A DNA stretch of 64,000 nucleotides from Tachypleus tridentatus. Its lineage: Eukaryota; Arthropoda; Merostomata; Xiphosura; Limulidae. Made by a program: the position numbers and the translations under genes. The notes under the pieces were generated by a model. That model was not told the origin of the DNA. It made no database searches and saw only the letters and a program-made list of their open reading frames with translations. The stretch covers positions 42,030,348 to 42,094,347 of the forward strand of contig NC_134825.1 of the NCBI RefSeq assembly GCF_004210375.1, in the 5' to 3' direction. The stretch's first letter is position 1; each line of letters opens with the position of its first letter. Of the stretch, positions 1 through 10,833 are shown one piece after another.

Positions 1-279
1 CAACAATTAGATACTATAAAAAAGTACGCAAACAAGACTGGAAATACAGTAGACATTGTTTACTCAAAGTACAAAACTCGATTTTGACTCTACCAAATTT
101 AATTCTATATAACAACATTGAACCATATTATGGGTTTTTGTTTGAGTAAATAATATCTACAGTATCTTCAGTTTTGTTTGCCTATTTTTTTAATGATCAA
201 CGTTTACAGGATTTTATGTTCCCACTTTGTTATTTATCTTGAGCTCATTTGAAACAAAGAACTTAAGGCAGCGTCATCA

Positions 280-1045
280 GAAGCTCAAAGAAAGAGAGGC
301 GGTTCGTCTTTTGTAAAAAGACACCAACACATCTTATGTTTTTCAAATAAGAGAAACAAAGTCCTCTTCAGTGCCAATTCAAAGTGTATGTGTCATTTTA
401 TACTTGCTACTAGTACATCTTAGTTGCAACTTCATTTCACACAAAATAGGTTAGTATGATCAAGTGTTGTTAAATAACATCACAGAGTAGCTGTTGTTTC
501 AGTCAGTATCATCTTATGTTTGTCATGTAAGAGAAAGAATCTAACATATCATTGATTCAGTGTCGTCTCGAAATATGTAGGTTAACATTATCTTATGTTT
601 GTTGGGTAAGTTTGGTTTGGTTTGCTTTGAATTTCGTGCAAAGGGCTATCTGCGCTAGCCGTCCCCAATTTAACAGTGTAAGATTAGAGGGAAGACAGCT
701 AGTCATCACCACCCGCCGCCAATTCTTGGGCTACTCTTTTACCAACGAATAGTGGGATTGACCGTACATTATAATGCCCCCACGGCTGAAAGGGCGAGCA
801 TGTCTGGTATGACGGGGATTCTAACCCGCGACCCTCGGATTTGTTGGGTAAGAGGAAATATCTAGCATATCTCGGGCCTAGTGTCATTCATGACGAGGTA
901 GTTTAACGTAGTCTTATGGTTGTTTCTAATACATTGCAGACTCAGTGTGTTTCATCCTTGACAGGAAATCTTATAGAAGAAAGAAGTCAGCATATCTCAG
1001 CTACAGTATTATTTCACAATATATAAGTCAGGATGATGTTTTTAT
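280..1045. repeat. Degenerate tandem repeat, interrupted by a SINE
   Basis: Loosely repeated blocks of about 100-130 bases: catcttatgttt, ggtaagagaaa, atatctcag, agtgtc and gtaggttaac recur in order. No gene is seen. The SINE at 611-839 inserted into one block. Confidence 0.55.
611..839 (-). mobile_element. SINE family A, head-truncated
   Basis: Flanked by the 13-base duplication tttgttgggtaag (598-610 and 840-852). The tRNA-like head is missing upstream of the B box, so this is a 5'-truncated insertion, not later decay. Confidence 0.93.
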
Positions 1046-2289
1046 CAGAAGATCTAATGATTATGAATTTCGATTTTCTTGTATGCTGATTTACATAATT
1101 ACGTTTTAATTACTCTATAATCTTTTATGCTTCTAATCTGTATAGAGTTGTCGCTTGCATGGTCAATCGTATTTCAACCTTTATTGAAAAGTAGGAGAGA
1201 AACTAGTTTTATCTCTAGCCCGACATTATTGTCTGCTTGTTGCATTTACGAGATGTCCTGACCAAAGTCATTGCACATTTGGCGAAAAACATGGTATACT
1301 AATCCCTTTGAATTGTTTAAGTGTTACCAATATAGCCGTACGGAAGTTTTAAAGAATTCGCGAACAGTAAGTTTGAATGACTTTCTCCTTCAAAAAAAAA
1401 AAAAACACAACAAAACGTTTTCATGCATTTATTAGTGTCTACCAGTGTCCTTAAAAACTACTATGTGAAATTTTCCTAACGATAAATAAGAACGTATAAT
1501 ATGATATTTCGTTTTAATTATGCTAAAATGCAGGTTTGTAAGGTACAATTTGTACACCTATATCTGCTCACGTCGTTTGATCACTTATCTGACTGACAGG
1601 AAAATAAGGTTACTCATAATTTGGTTCACACGTAATCTTCCAAGCTTAGTATAATTCTTTCATAAGAAGGAAATAGACGTTATTAACTATCTATGGATAA
1701 AGTCTATTTCGACAAGTGACGAATTTTAATAGCATTGTTATTCAGCATATTAATTTCTTGTTTTTATATATATTTTTCATTTGGTTCAAAATCTTTAAAG
1801 CTTATTGTAATATTTAGAAATGTCTAATAATTATTTATAAATATTCAAAATGATTAAAATCGATTTCAAAGGATGTTGACTTTGAAATAATTTTAAAGAA
1901 TTAATAAGCAAGATTAAATTTAAAATAAAAAGTCTGTTAATAACATCCTTTTTTTATTTACGGCTGCAAATTTCATATTATTCTTTCATAAAACAGTTAT
2001 TTCAATGTTTCACAAAATATGCGGTAAAATCAACGCTGGGTGGTGCATATAATCCTAAGGTAAAATGTTTTTTTATTAAACTTGTAAAAAACATCTACTG
2101 CAAGAAACACTAGTGCTTTATTGGTAAGAATAGATATAAGAGAGAAGTTTTATTTTGACTATACATAAACTCCAAATTGTTCCTGAAGTTTGAGCTAGGG
2201 AAGCTCAAAAGATCATCTTCCCGATTTTCGTAGATCGATGGTTGAGTTTAATAACATGTAGGTACAAGATGCAACGTATACGTATGCTT
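1046..2289. other. AT-rich stretch, nothing recognised
   Basis: No coding frame, SINE or tandem repeat identified. Confidence 0.6.
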
Positions 2290-2292
2290 AGA

Positions 2293-2412
2293 AAAATAGA
2301 CTCTGAACAGGGGGTTTCTAGATAGATCCACATCGATAATAATACTTTCTAAGTTTTTTTAAAAATAGATTCTGAACAGGGGGTTTCTAAATATGTTCAC
2401 ATCGATAATCAT
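2293..2412. repeat. 69-bp direct duplication
   Basis: ctgaacagggggtttcta recurs 69 bases apart (2303 and 2372), each time followed by cacatcgataat. Confidence 0.85.
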
Positions 2413-2469
2413 GTTTTAAGTTTAAGTTATTTTAATGCTTCATAAGCTTGAAACTTGCAACAATTTAAT

Positions 2470-2670
2470 CATTGTATCTCAGAGCTGCTGGAACGGGTAT
2501 CAACAGACAAGCAGAGAACAAACTTTCGACTTTCTTAGGTCATCTTAAGGTTAACAAGATTGAGAAGGTCAATACAATGTTCTCTGATTTGTTTTGGTAA
2601 AAATGTTAATACCCATACCAGCCGTTCTGACATATGTTTGTACTTCAAGTGGGTTTCTTGTTATCACGAA
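2470..2670. repeat. Penelope-like terminal repeat, diverged inverted pair
   Basis: The left half (gctggaacgggtatcaaca ... gcagagaaca) and the right half (tgttctctgat ... ttaatacccataccagccgt) are imperfect reverse complements. The left half continues with tttcgactttcttaggtcat, matching 5217-5250. Family assignment is inference. Confidence 0.6.
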
Positions 2671-2853
2671 TTTAATCATTAATCAAAGGTAATTGCATGG
2701 TAATTCTTCTAAATGCAAAATAGCAGGACTTTGGAACTAAATTAATGAAAATTATAAATGCATACCTATAGCCGTTTTACAAGATCAAAACTGATAATCT
2801 GTTTTTACATCTCTTAACGATAAATTTGGAAATTCCAAGTACTTTATAAAGTT

Positions 2854-3561
2854 TCAAAGACTACACATGTGGGAAATTCCAACAATCACTCCATCGTCTG
2901 CTACAAATGAATCTTCCATCCAAGAGATGATATTTCCACGTGGTCTGATGCCATTACAAGATGCAACTGTGGCCACCTGATGAGCCGTTAGGGCTTCGTC
3001 CCAGACTTGCAGATCAGATAACTCCCCGCTCCATGATTCCTTCTCGTTGAATCCACCACCAATTTTGTCTTGTTCTTGACCTATGACCACAGTACCACCT
3101 GCAGATATCTGATGACCTTTTTCCACATTTTCCATTATTCCACACGGACTTCCGTTCACATAAACCCCCATACGACCATTCAATCCGGACCATACGTGAC
3201 ACACGTGGTACCAATGACCTAGTTCAATTTCGATGGGACAAGAGATGTATTTATTTGAAGAACCATTTACTTGAAGACCAAGAGTCAGCGTTCCCTCAGG
3301 CTTTACAGACATAGACGTAATAAACTGGTTGTATTGATTAGGTGTCGCACAAGAGAAGATGTAGCCTACGTTTCTGTGAAACGGTTTAATTCGTTGACAA
3401 ACAGTAAGCTGACGTACAGCAGGTAATGTCTGATGAAATCGCAAGTGTGGAAAACTAGGGTTTTGGGATCCAGGAAATGAAATCTTAACATCGCGAATAT
3501 CAACCGCTACTCCCGCCGAGACCAATGTTATTACAAAAATCACGATGTATCCAGAAATCAT
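2854..3561 (-). CDS. Secreted pentraxin (C-reactive-protein-like)
   Basis: A complete 235-residue single-exon reading frame. Residues 1-18 or so are a hydrophobic signal peptide (MISGYIVIFVITLVSAG), so the product is probably secreted into haemolymph. The pentraxin signature H-x-C-x-x-W-S is visible as HVCHVWSG (119-126). C55 and C121 match the conserved intradomain disulfide, and five further cysteines (71, 108, 140, 202, 233) suggest extra bonds. The calcium-site string GQEQD (161-165) followed by GGGF and SWSGELSDLQVWD matches the C-terminal half of the fold. In the N-terminal half, the calcium-binding Asp-Asn pair of human CRP is replaced by NQYNQ, so that site may be altered. N99 (NGS) is a possible glycosylation site. 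Length fits known horseshoe-crab CRPs, whose genes to my knowledge also lack introns. The role is inferred: calcium-dependent recognition of microbial phosphocholine or carbohydrate. No other pentraxin copy is in the window. Confidence 0.93.
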   Translation of the reverse strand: MISGYIVIFVITLVSAGVAVDIRDVKISFPGSQNPSFPHLRFHQTLPAVRQLTVCQRIKPFHRNVGYIFSCATPNQYNQFITSMSVKPEGTLTLGLQVNGSSNKYISCPIEIELGHWYHVCHVWSGLNGRMGVYVNGSPCGIMENVEKGHQISAGGTVVIGQEQDKIGGGFNEKESWSGELSDLQVWDEALTAHQVATVASCNGIRPRGNIISWMEDSFVADDGVIVGISHMCSL

Positions 3562-3679
3562 TTTGAAATAGCTTTTATATTACAGAAGTCTTACTAATCA
3601 AGGCCGAGACAAGAGTGTGCTATAAAACTAGGTGACAGGGTACAGTCAAACCAATCAAATGCAAGAACACTCTTATCAG

Positions 3680-3693
3680 CTATTACGTCCCAG
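3680..3693 (-). promoter_or_regulatory. CRE-like 14-mer upstream of pentraxin
   Basis: Plus-strand ctattacgtcccag (minus-strand ctgggacgtaatag) lies about 120 bases upstream of the pentraxin ATG. The same 14 bases occur upstream of the 12.2-kb ORF. A bZIP-type site is possible, but this is only sequence identity. Confidence 0.25.
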
Positions 3694-4189
3694 AAGCGAA
3701 TAGTTGTTGATGTGTTCTCAGTAACTGTCTTAATTCCAATTCCTATAAAACACGTTTTTACACTGTCATGAGCATGTTTTTATGAATGTACTGATGAAAA
3801 CAGGCTTATTTGTTATACGTTGATCCTAAAATGTTAAGCCTAAGATTTATTTATCTTTTCTAAGGATCCAATCAAGATTTGTCGACATATAAATTGATGA
3901 GTTATATGTTTTGACTAAATGTCTGTGAGCTTTCAACACTGTATAGGAATGGAAGACTTCAACAAACCATATTAAAAATACAAGGTCTATAATCAGAGGG
4001 AACTTTACAATCTGCAGGAATACGAGCATCTCACGTTTCTTGGGTCAAAGGTTTAGTGCAAGCATAAGCTTCCCTCAGATCCTTGCTTTTAAACCTTAGT
4101 CTTACACATTAACGCTAACAACTGCAGCTTAACTTTAACTTATGTCAATATATCTTCTTATTTGAACCATCAACCAGCATAACAGGGGA

Positions 4190-4301
4190 GTTAGTTAGTT
4201 TGTTTGTTTGTAACTAAGCATTAAGCTACACAATGAACTATCTCTGCCTTGCCCACCACGGGTATCGAAACCCCGCAGATATATCGCTGTGCCGTTGGGA
4301 A
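4190..4301 (-). mobile_element. SINE family C, internally deleted
   Basis: The tail side (gtttgtttgtttgtaactaa) is on the left, followed by ttaagctacacaatg and the B-box region ccaccacgggtatcgaaacc. The anticodon-arm region is shortened. Confidence 0.85.
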
Positions 4302-4793
4302 GGTTACAGGAATGTAATAGTGCAATTGAAACTAGCAGATTTGTTAAAGCAAGAAGGTTAAAGTGCAAGTAATAGTCTAAAGGTCATCTTTCCTAGTAAA
4401 ATAAGTGTGAATCGAAAAATGATTCGTTTATGTTAATTTATGAAGTTCCTAAGAGAAATGAACGTGGTGTTAAAACTGAGATTATAATTGTTCATTAAAC
4501 CGATTATCAAGATCAAAGATCTCATGTACAAAACCGGGACCAATTGCAGTACAATATTACGTATAGAAAGTAAGTTTTTCGACAAGCCGCATAAAAAGTC
4601 GAAATGACTTGAAAAAAATGCCTTTAATATTTTTAACTTATACAACTATTATTTATATCTCTAAGTAAACAACACGGTAAATTAATATATATCCATTTAT
4701 AAAGGAACTTAAGGTGTTTTAATTTATACTTGATTTTATGAACATGAAAACCTATACGACAGGGTTCTTTATCGTCTGCGTCACTCTTACTTG

Positions 4794-5047
4794 TGCTCGA
4801 CTCGTAATCTGAGAACCGTAGGTTAGAACTCCCGTCACACCAAACATTTTCGCCCTTTCAGCCGTGGGGACATTACAGTGTTACGTTCAATCCCAGTGTT
4901 CGTTGGCAAAAGAGTAGCCCAAGAGTTGGCGTTGGGTGATGATGAGTAGCTGCCTTCCCTCTAGTTTCACACTGCTAAACTAGGGGGAGCTAGCTCAGAT
5001 AGCTTTCGTGCAGCTTTGCGCAAAATTTAAAAACAAACAAACAAACA
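4794..5047 (+). mobile_element. SINE family A, old copy lacking the A box
   Basis: Starts within the head (ctcgactcgtaatctgaga) and runs to a caaacaaacaaac tail. Substitutions such as ttacagtgttacg mark it as diverged. Confidence 0.9.
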
Positions 5048-5164
5048 ACTTGACGTTCATACAATATACAATGACCCTAAAAAAGCTGGGCTTTGCTAGA
5101 AATGTAGAACATCTCTGATAAGGCATATCCATCTGGCTTTTGGCAACCATTGCTTACTCTTTTG

Positions 5165-5300
5165 GTATCTCAGAACCACTGATATGGGTGTTAATACTTT
5201 TATTGATAAGCAGAGAACAACGTTTCGATTTTCTTCAGTCATCTTTAGGTTAACATTTTTATTTCAGGTAGGATTTTCGTCATCAAGAAACTTCTTGTTA
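5165..5300. repeat. Penelope-like terminal repeat, single copy
   Basis: Contains gatatgggtgttaatac, then gcagagaacaacgtttcgat and gtcatctttaggttaac, in the same order as the 2470-2570 repeat. The short open frame 5184-5387 is incidental. Confidence 0.6.
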
Positions 5301-5587
5301 TTATCAACTTTATGTTCTTCTTTTTCAAACTTACAGAAGTCATTCAAATTGAGTTATGTCTGTATTTGTTATTCAAAGAGGCTTTAAAACATTTAATAAA
5401 ATATTTTGTGTATAAAAGGTTTCTTTTTTTTATTTTACTTATTACAATATTCGTCATTTTTACAAGCTGACAAAGTACATTTTTTTCATGACCTCCCATC
5501 CTACCTCCCTAAAAATTCCTTTCTGAAAGTTTACTGGTGAAACGTCGAAGTTTTTGTCAAGAAATATTATAGGACTTCTTTACTCGT

Positions 5588-5717
5588 AAGCCCCCCAGTA
5601 GCACAGTATTATGTCTGCGGACGTACACATTAAAAACCGGGTTTCGATACCCGTGGTGGACAGAGCACAGATAGCCCATTGTGTAGCTTTGTGCTTAATT
5701 CTAAACAAACAAACAAA
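5588..5717 (+). mobile_element. SINE family C, reference copy
   Basis: Head with the A-box region agcacagtattatgtctgcg and B box gggtttcgatacccg, then a short body ending cacagatagcccattgtgta / gctttgtgcttaatt and a (caaa)n tail. The anticodon-like loop in family members (cttataa) would read TAT, so an Ile-type origin is possible but unproven. Internal A and B boxes imply RNA polymerase III transcription. Confidence 0.9.
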
Positions 5718-5742
5718 CTTTATTCGTAATAATTAATGTAAT

Positions 5743-5808
5743 ATTGAGCCTATGGATTTATAACGCTAAAAATTGGGGTTCGATTCTCCGTGGTAAACAC
5801 ACAGATAA
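5743..5808 (+). mobile_element. SINE family B, partial
   Basis: Contains ggatttataacgctaaaa and ggggttcgattctccgtgg, then stops within the body. It lies directly before a second B copy. Confidence 0.75.
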
Positions 5809-5809
5809 G

Positions 5810-5925
5810 TCTCCCACTGGTATAGCGGTGAGTCTACGGATTTACAACGCTAAAATCAGGGGTTCGATTCCCCTCGGTGGACTCAGCAGATAACCCGATG
5901 TGGCTTTGCTCTAAAATAAACTAAG
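5810..5925 (+). mobile_element. SINE family B, near-complete
   Basis: A box tatagcggtgagtctacgg, B box ggggttcgattcccctcgg, then ctcagcagataacccgatgt / ggctttgct. The anticodon-like loop tttacaa would read TAC (Val-like), a weak inference. Confidence 0.9.
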
Positions 5926-6769
5926 ACGCTCAGAAACACTAAAGAAATACCTAAGTCAATATAATTTGTCGAAATTTCTTGTAAACAGTACTCTTTATTA
6001 ATAGCCTTTGTCTATTTGTTATTAAACAGAAATATACGCACAAGGCTAGCTGTGCTGTACCCACTGCAGATATCAAAATTCCCCGTAGTAGCTGCTGAGA
6101 TAACGAGAGGATTGCTTCTATCAAATGCTATCTTCGACACGTTTCTTTGCTTTTGAGAAACGTATAGAGCTTTTGCTGATTTCAATCTCTCCGACTCCGT
6201 GCATTCGTTTAGTATGCTCGTTAAAATCGTGAGAATTGTGGAATGTTCCTTACTGTTCAAAAACCAGAAAGGTTCTTTTAGAGTACAGTTTTAAGCAGTT
6301 TTATCGAAAGATTCACAAAAATATATGTCATTGATTCATCAGAAGTACTTGGAGAGTTATGTCTATGATACAAATGTAATTTTAAATGTTCCGTTTCCAC
6401 AATACCAGTCTTGTAACCTAGCAGACAATTAGGTATGTAATTTGTCTTTTAAAATTACTATCATATGGTGTATTGACATTAGATAAATATATCTTGTTTC
6501 TTTTATATGATATATAGCTTTGGAGTGACTTCAATTTTTTTCTTTATTGAGAAATTATGTATCAAAGCATACGTAAAAGAATTGTTGACTACAATATCGT
6601 TATTATTTATAATTTTCACTGAATTGTTTTCTTTGAGTAAATCAAAGCCTTTCAGGAAAAAAACACAAACAAGCAAAAACAAATTCTAATTTTATCCCCA
6701 GTAATTTAAAAGTCTTTGGTTATATTTCGTAACAAAGTGGTACATTAAACTACCCATTTAGATTTTACG
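5926..6769. other. No gene recognised
   Basis: AT-rich. The short frames at 6012-6260 and 6507-6689 show no domain. Confidence 0.55.
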
Positions 6770-6920
6770 GGATACTTGTAATTAAATAACCCATTATCCC
6801 ATTTCCTGACATACCAGTACCTTAATAACCTGCTCTCACATTTCATGACGTACCAGTAACTTAATAACCATAACCCACCAGTACCTTAACAATCTACTGT
6901 CAGTTTTCCTGACACACCAG
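6770..6920. repeat. Degenerate short tandem repeat
   Basis: Three or more loose copies of a unit with catttcctgacataccagta and ccttaataacc. Confidence 0.65.
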
Positions 6921-9270
6921 GAAGTCGTAACGCTTCTTAAAACTTAAACGTTCTGTATCTGAGTAATATTATATTTTGTTGTTCATTGACAGCGTATCAC
7001 ATCTACTGACTAAGACAGCTGGCGTGGGGTTATAAGCAATCTTGAAGACAACTTTCAGTGTCAGAGCTACTATCCGTTTACCAAAACTACAAACGATTTA
7101 ACTTCCTATACAAATATATCTCGTTAAGTATAAAGTAATCAAAAGAAGTAGTGAAGTGACAACTATGAGTGATATGTATAAGTATTATATATTATAAAGA
7201 ATCTTAAGAATTCACTTGGAGAGAAACTTAACATTTGGAAATATCAACCTCGTTGAGTTTGTTGTCTGTTATCCTTGTTTTTCGTTATAAGATTGGTCAT
7301 GTGTGTACTTAGTTAATGACAAAACACCAAGATAAATGTTTTGTCTACTCAAACAATTTTAACATGGACTGTTGCGTTTTCTTTAACACTTGGATGCTTT
7401 CCACCCTCATTTTCACTAACGAAGTTCTCGACATCAACTGTAGGATTACATTCAGCCAATACACAGTAAGTTTTGTTACGTGTGTTTCCTGGTCTTTCTT
7501 ATGTGGGGTCTATTATTCTAGTAGATATCTGACGTAATGATAAAATGAACTCTACATAGATTAATGAACTAATATTTAGGAAGCTGCTTGCAACGAGTGG
7601 ATTGGATGTTTATTCTTGGAAAATATATTATTAAATCTTAGACATATTCTATTCTACACAGTGGTCTTAAAATATACTGAAATCATGCATCTGTGTATAT
7701 ATTTACTTCAATGACTACTTGGTCTATGTAAGGTAAAATAGTTTTTGTTTTTTGTAAGAAAGGACAAAAATGCAAAGAATAAGGGGACAGAATCGTTGAT
7801 TACATATTTGTACACTTATTTAGTTTAACAAAACGCAGTAAACAAATATCGTGCTTATAATTCCATGCAGACATTTAATTAATCATTTTATCTTCTTAAT
7901 TTAAATAAAAAGAATGAATTGCAAAATATTTCTGACCCAACATAACAATTTTGAAATTATTTGGTGGATATTTACATAGAGGGCACTATTAAGCCATGTT
8001 CAAGTACTTCTGTATCATCTACGTGATCAAACTAATCCGGACGTCTTGACGAGCCCTCATTCTTTTTTCAATGATGCTTATATTTGTAAAGTATCACGTT
8101 ACGTTGCTTCAATGAAAACACTCAGCTTAAGGAGTGTTTTCAAACCTATGGAGAAAGTGTCGTCAAAAAACAGCCAAAGCAATAGTTACATAATTTAAGC
8201 ATTTTGAATCTGTAGAATTCTTTATCATCAGAAGGTGTTTTTATCACATACCACAAACATCAAATATTACTAATGCGTTATCTCTAAATAGAGATATGTT
8301 GAATTTTCGCTACTTTTCCTAATTTTTATTCTTAAAGAGAATATTCTGTCTTGAAGTGAGACCATTTAATACTTTCAGTATGTAATATTATAACAAAACC
8401 TCACTTTTAATTCGGTGGTCATTGTAGAACAGTACAACAAATGAAACTTTGTAAAATAATATCTTCCTTTGGAACTGTCTATATCTTTTTATTATTTTAT
8501 AATCTTTGGAGTTTTCCATAACGTTTTTCGATAAATGGAACATCCAATTGTACTAATATACAAGGTGAGACAAACCGATTACGAAATTATTTCATTTATA
8601 ACAGTTTAATTTGTAACTTACACTCTCAAACAAACAATTAAATTTGTTTCAACTGTCTTCGCAACACGTCTGAGTATAAATACTATTACTACCGTTTAGC
8701 AATAGTGCATCGACTGCGTAGTAACATTTGGCTCACCCTATACATTACGTCCACTACTAAACTTGTCTTCAGAGAAAATAGTAATATAATATTAATAACA
8801 TTTTTATAATGATAAACTGTCTCTTTCATTAACGGCAGAAGAAAAAACACAACAATACACACACAGCACAACTATGCATTGAAGCCCTGCATATTCTTTT
8901 ACTATAAAGACACCTGGCGGTTTTGAGAAAAACAGATGTTAATCCTCTTGTTGCAATAAATATAGAAAACCAATGTGATAGAGAGATCGTGTTAACTTTA
9001 GAATATAGGAAAATAGAGAGAATAACAAAAAATGATAAAGATAAAATAGAGTTAAGAAAGGTTTTCACTAAGTTGAAAATAGTTCAGGTGAAAGTAAAAC
9101 AAAGATGAACGATTAAGAAAGAGTGAAAATAAATGATATTTAATGGGTTTAGGTTGGAAGTCCTTTTATTTGCTGTAAGATTTAGTACGCTTTAACGACT
9201 TCGCCTAAAGCAACAAAATAACTACGTAATCTAGATATCCTTAACTATAAACAGAAAGATTAGATCAAGA
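6921..9270. other. AT-rich stretch, nothing recognised
   Basis: Short frames only (7316-7537, 8829-9068, 8923-9108), all low complexity or without domain. No SINE found. Confidence 0.5.
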
Positions 9271-9274
9271 CTTA

Positions 9275-9540
9275 GCATGACCTGCTGGTTCGGGTGCTCA
9301 GCTCTCAATCCGCGAGTCACAGGTTCGAATCCTGTCACACCAAACATTTTCGCCCTTTCATCTATGGGGGTGTTATAATTATGTCGGTCAGTCCCACTAT
9401 CCGTTGGTAAAAGAGTAGCCCAAAAGTTGGCAGTGAGTGGTGATGATTAGCTGCCTTCCCTCTGGTCTTACACTGCTAAATTACGGACGACAGGCCTAGA
9501 CAGTCCTCTTGCAGCTTTGCTCGAAACTCAAAAACGAAGA
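9275..9540 (+). mobile_element. SINE family A, variant head
   Basis: The B box caggttcgaatcctgtcaca is well kept, but the anticodon arm (gctctcaatccgcgag) differs from other A copies. The body is diverged (acggacgacaggcctagaca). A family-D copy abuts it. Confidence 0.85.
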
Positions 9541-9735
9541 TTAGGTTAAAGATAGTAAGTCAACAGCATTCACCGCCAACTCTTGGTCTACTCCCAAAGG
9601 AATTGTGGAATTTGGACAACACTCTTATGGCACACTTGCAGCCCAAATTTGCGGAACACGATTTTTAAACAAGGGGATGTAAACCGCTTACCATCGGATC
9701 TACCGTCCGGTATATTAAGTTCACGCCAGGCTCAG
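9541..9735 (-). mobile_element. SINE family D
   Basis: agtcaacagcattcaccgcc followed by aactcttggtctactc, then caacactcttatggca and a diverged head at the right end. Confidence 0.7.
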
Positions 9736-9805
9736 AAAATAATTAAAAAAAAAAAGTAATGTGTGTAATTTCTTATAGATGTGATTTCAAATATCAATTG
9801 TCGCA

Positions 9806-10245
9806 AAATGAGCATTTAGTGTGGCAGTAGAATTAGAGATCTAAACAAGAATTAGATTAAAGTAGCGTTGAAATGAGACAAAATGGAGATTAAAGGTGAA
9901 TTTTCAACAAATTTAATAATTGTCTTAGAAACTGTACTTTCGTTAAGTATCATTCCTGTGTGATTGCCATATTTTTAAACACTTTAGTTTTTGAGTAAAA
10001 ATGAAACAAAATATGCAGGTCCTCGAAATGAGCATTTAGTGTGGCAGTAGAATTAGAGATCTAAACAAGAATTAGATTAAAGTAGCGTTGAAATGAGACA
10101 AAATGGAGATTAAAGGTGAATTTTCAACAAATTTAATAATTGTCTTAGAAACTGTACTTTCGTTAAGTATCATTCCTGTGTGATTGCCATATTTTTAAAC
10201 ACTTTAGTTTTTGAGTAAAAATGAAACAAAATATGCAGGTCCTCG
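9806..10245. repeat. 220-bp tandem duplication, two copies
   Basis: 9806-10025 and 10026-10245 are essentially identical over 220 bases, as far as I can read. Each copy contains one segment (9861-9895 and 10081-10115) close to the 33-bp unit of the minisatellite at 12454-13012. The near-zero divergence indicates a recent duplication, or an assembly duplication. Confidence 0.95.
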
Positions 10246-10297
10246 AACTCAAGTTCCTCTCAGTTGTTGGGCTGTTTCGGTGACGTTTTACAACTAT

Positions 10298-10317
10298 GAC
10301 GTAATAGTTGCCAAACA
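10298..10317 (+). promoter_or_regulatory. 20-bp string upstream of THAP ATG; inverted match at 12236
   Basis: gacgtaatagttgccaaaca lies 141 bases before the THAP start codon and contains a CRE/bZIP-like tgacgtaa. An exact reverse complement lies upstream of the converging 12.2-kb ORF. It could be a shared promoter element or the remnant of an inverted terminal repeat. Confidence 0.4.
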
Positions 10318-10457
10318 CGCTTCGTTGCGCACCGACCATTTTGTTCCTTTCAGTGCTGGAGTTTTATGTAAATTTATCGGTGCTTTTTTCGGATTACATA
10401 CTTTGTGAGACTATTTTTTGTCTTGATATTGCTACTTTATGTTTGTTTTATGATAAC

Positions 10458-10748
10458 ATGGTTTACTGCGTTGCTTATGGTTGTAAAAACGGTTCGACAT
10501 CGCGCAAAAGCTTCTTTTCGTTTCCGTGCAAGGAGAAGGAACCGGAAAGGGGGCAACAGTGGGTGCGGATGGTCAATAGGAAGAACTGGACTCCTTCACA
10601 CCATGCAAAGCTTTGTCAAGATCACTTTGAACGCTCATGTTTTGTGTCGGACCCAACAGTTTTGGATTCCATGGGTTTCAAGCCAGGCAGGTTGAGACTG
10701 AAAAAACCATCGGCAGTAGACAAGATCGTCCCCACCATCTTTCCTCGT
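10458..10748 (+). CDS. THAP-domain zinc-finger protein, exon 1
   Basis: Starts at ATG 10458 (MVYCVAYGCKNG). The product is a THAP C2CH zinc finger: C4 and C9 (CVAYGC), then C54 and H57 in LCQDHF, preceded by the WVRMVNRKNWTP stretch. It ends with the KP(x)nVPTIFP-type tail seen here as AVDKIVPTIFPR. These domains bind DNA in a zinc-dependent way and occur in animal transcription factors and in P-element-type transposases. The frame runs on to TGA at 10758-10760. Two readings continue the protein. A weak donor at CGT|GTAGAG (10749) would join in phase 0 to the acceptor at 11359. Alternatively a better donor, AAAG|GTATGT at 10834, could be used, but that needs a one-base frame change near 10750-10758. 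The upstream open frame from 10308 is not needed. Function beyond DNA binding is unknown. A degenerate copy cannot be excluded. Confidence 0.75.
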
Positions 10749-10833
10749 GTAGAGGACTGATCTCAGCCTGCAGCGTACAGGTTCCACCCCTCTGAAGCCA
10801 TCCCTTGCCATCACGAAAAGAACAAACTTAAAG

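Noticed and set aside
3014-3214. 66-codon minus-strand ORF inside the pentraxin
   Set aside because: It is an alternative frame of the pentraxin coding sequence and matches nothing.
10405-10695. 96-codon plus ORF overlapping the THAP exon
   Set aside because: Shadow frame. The C2CH motif is only in the 10458 frame.
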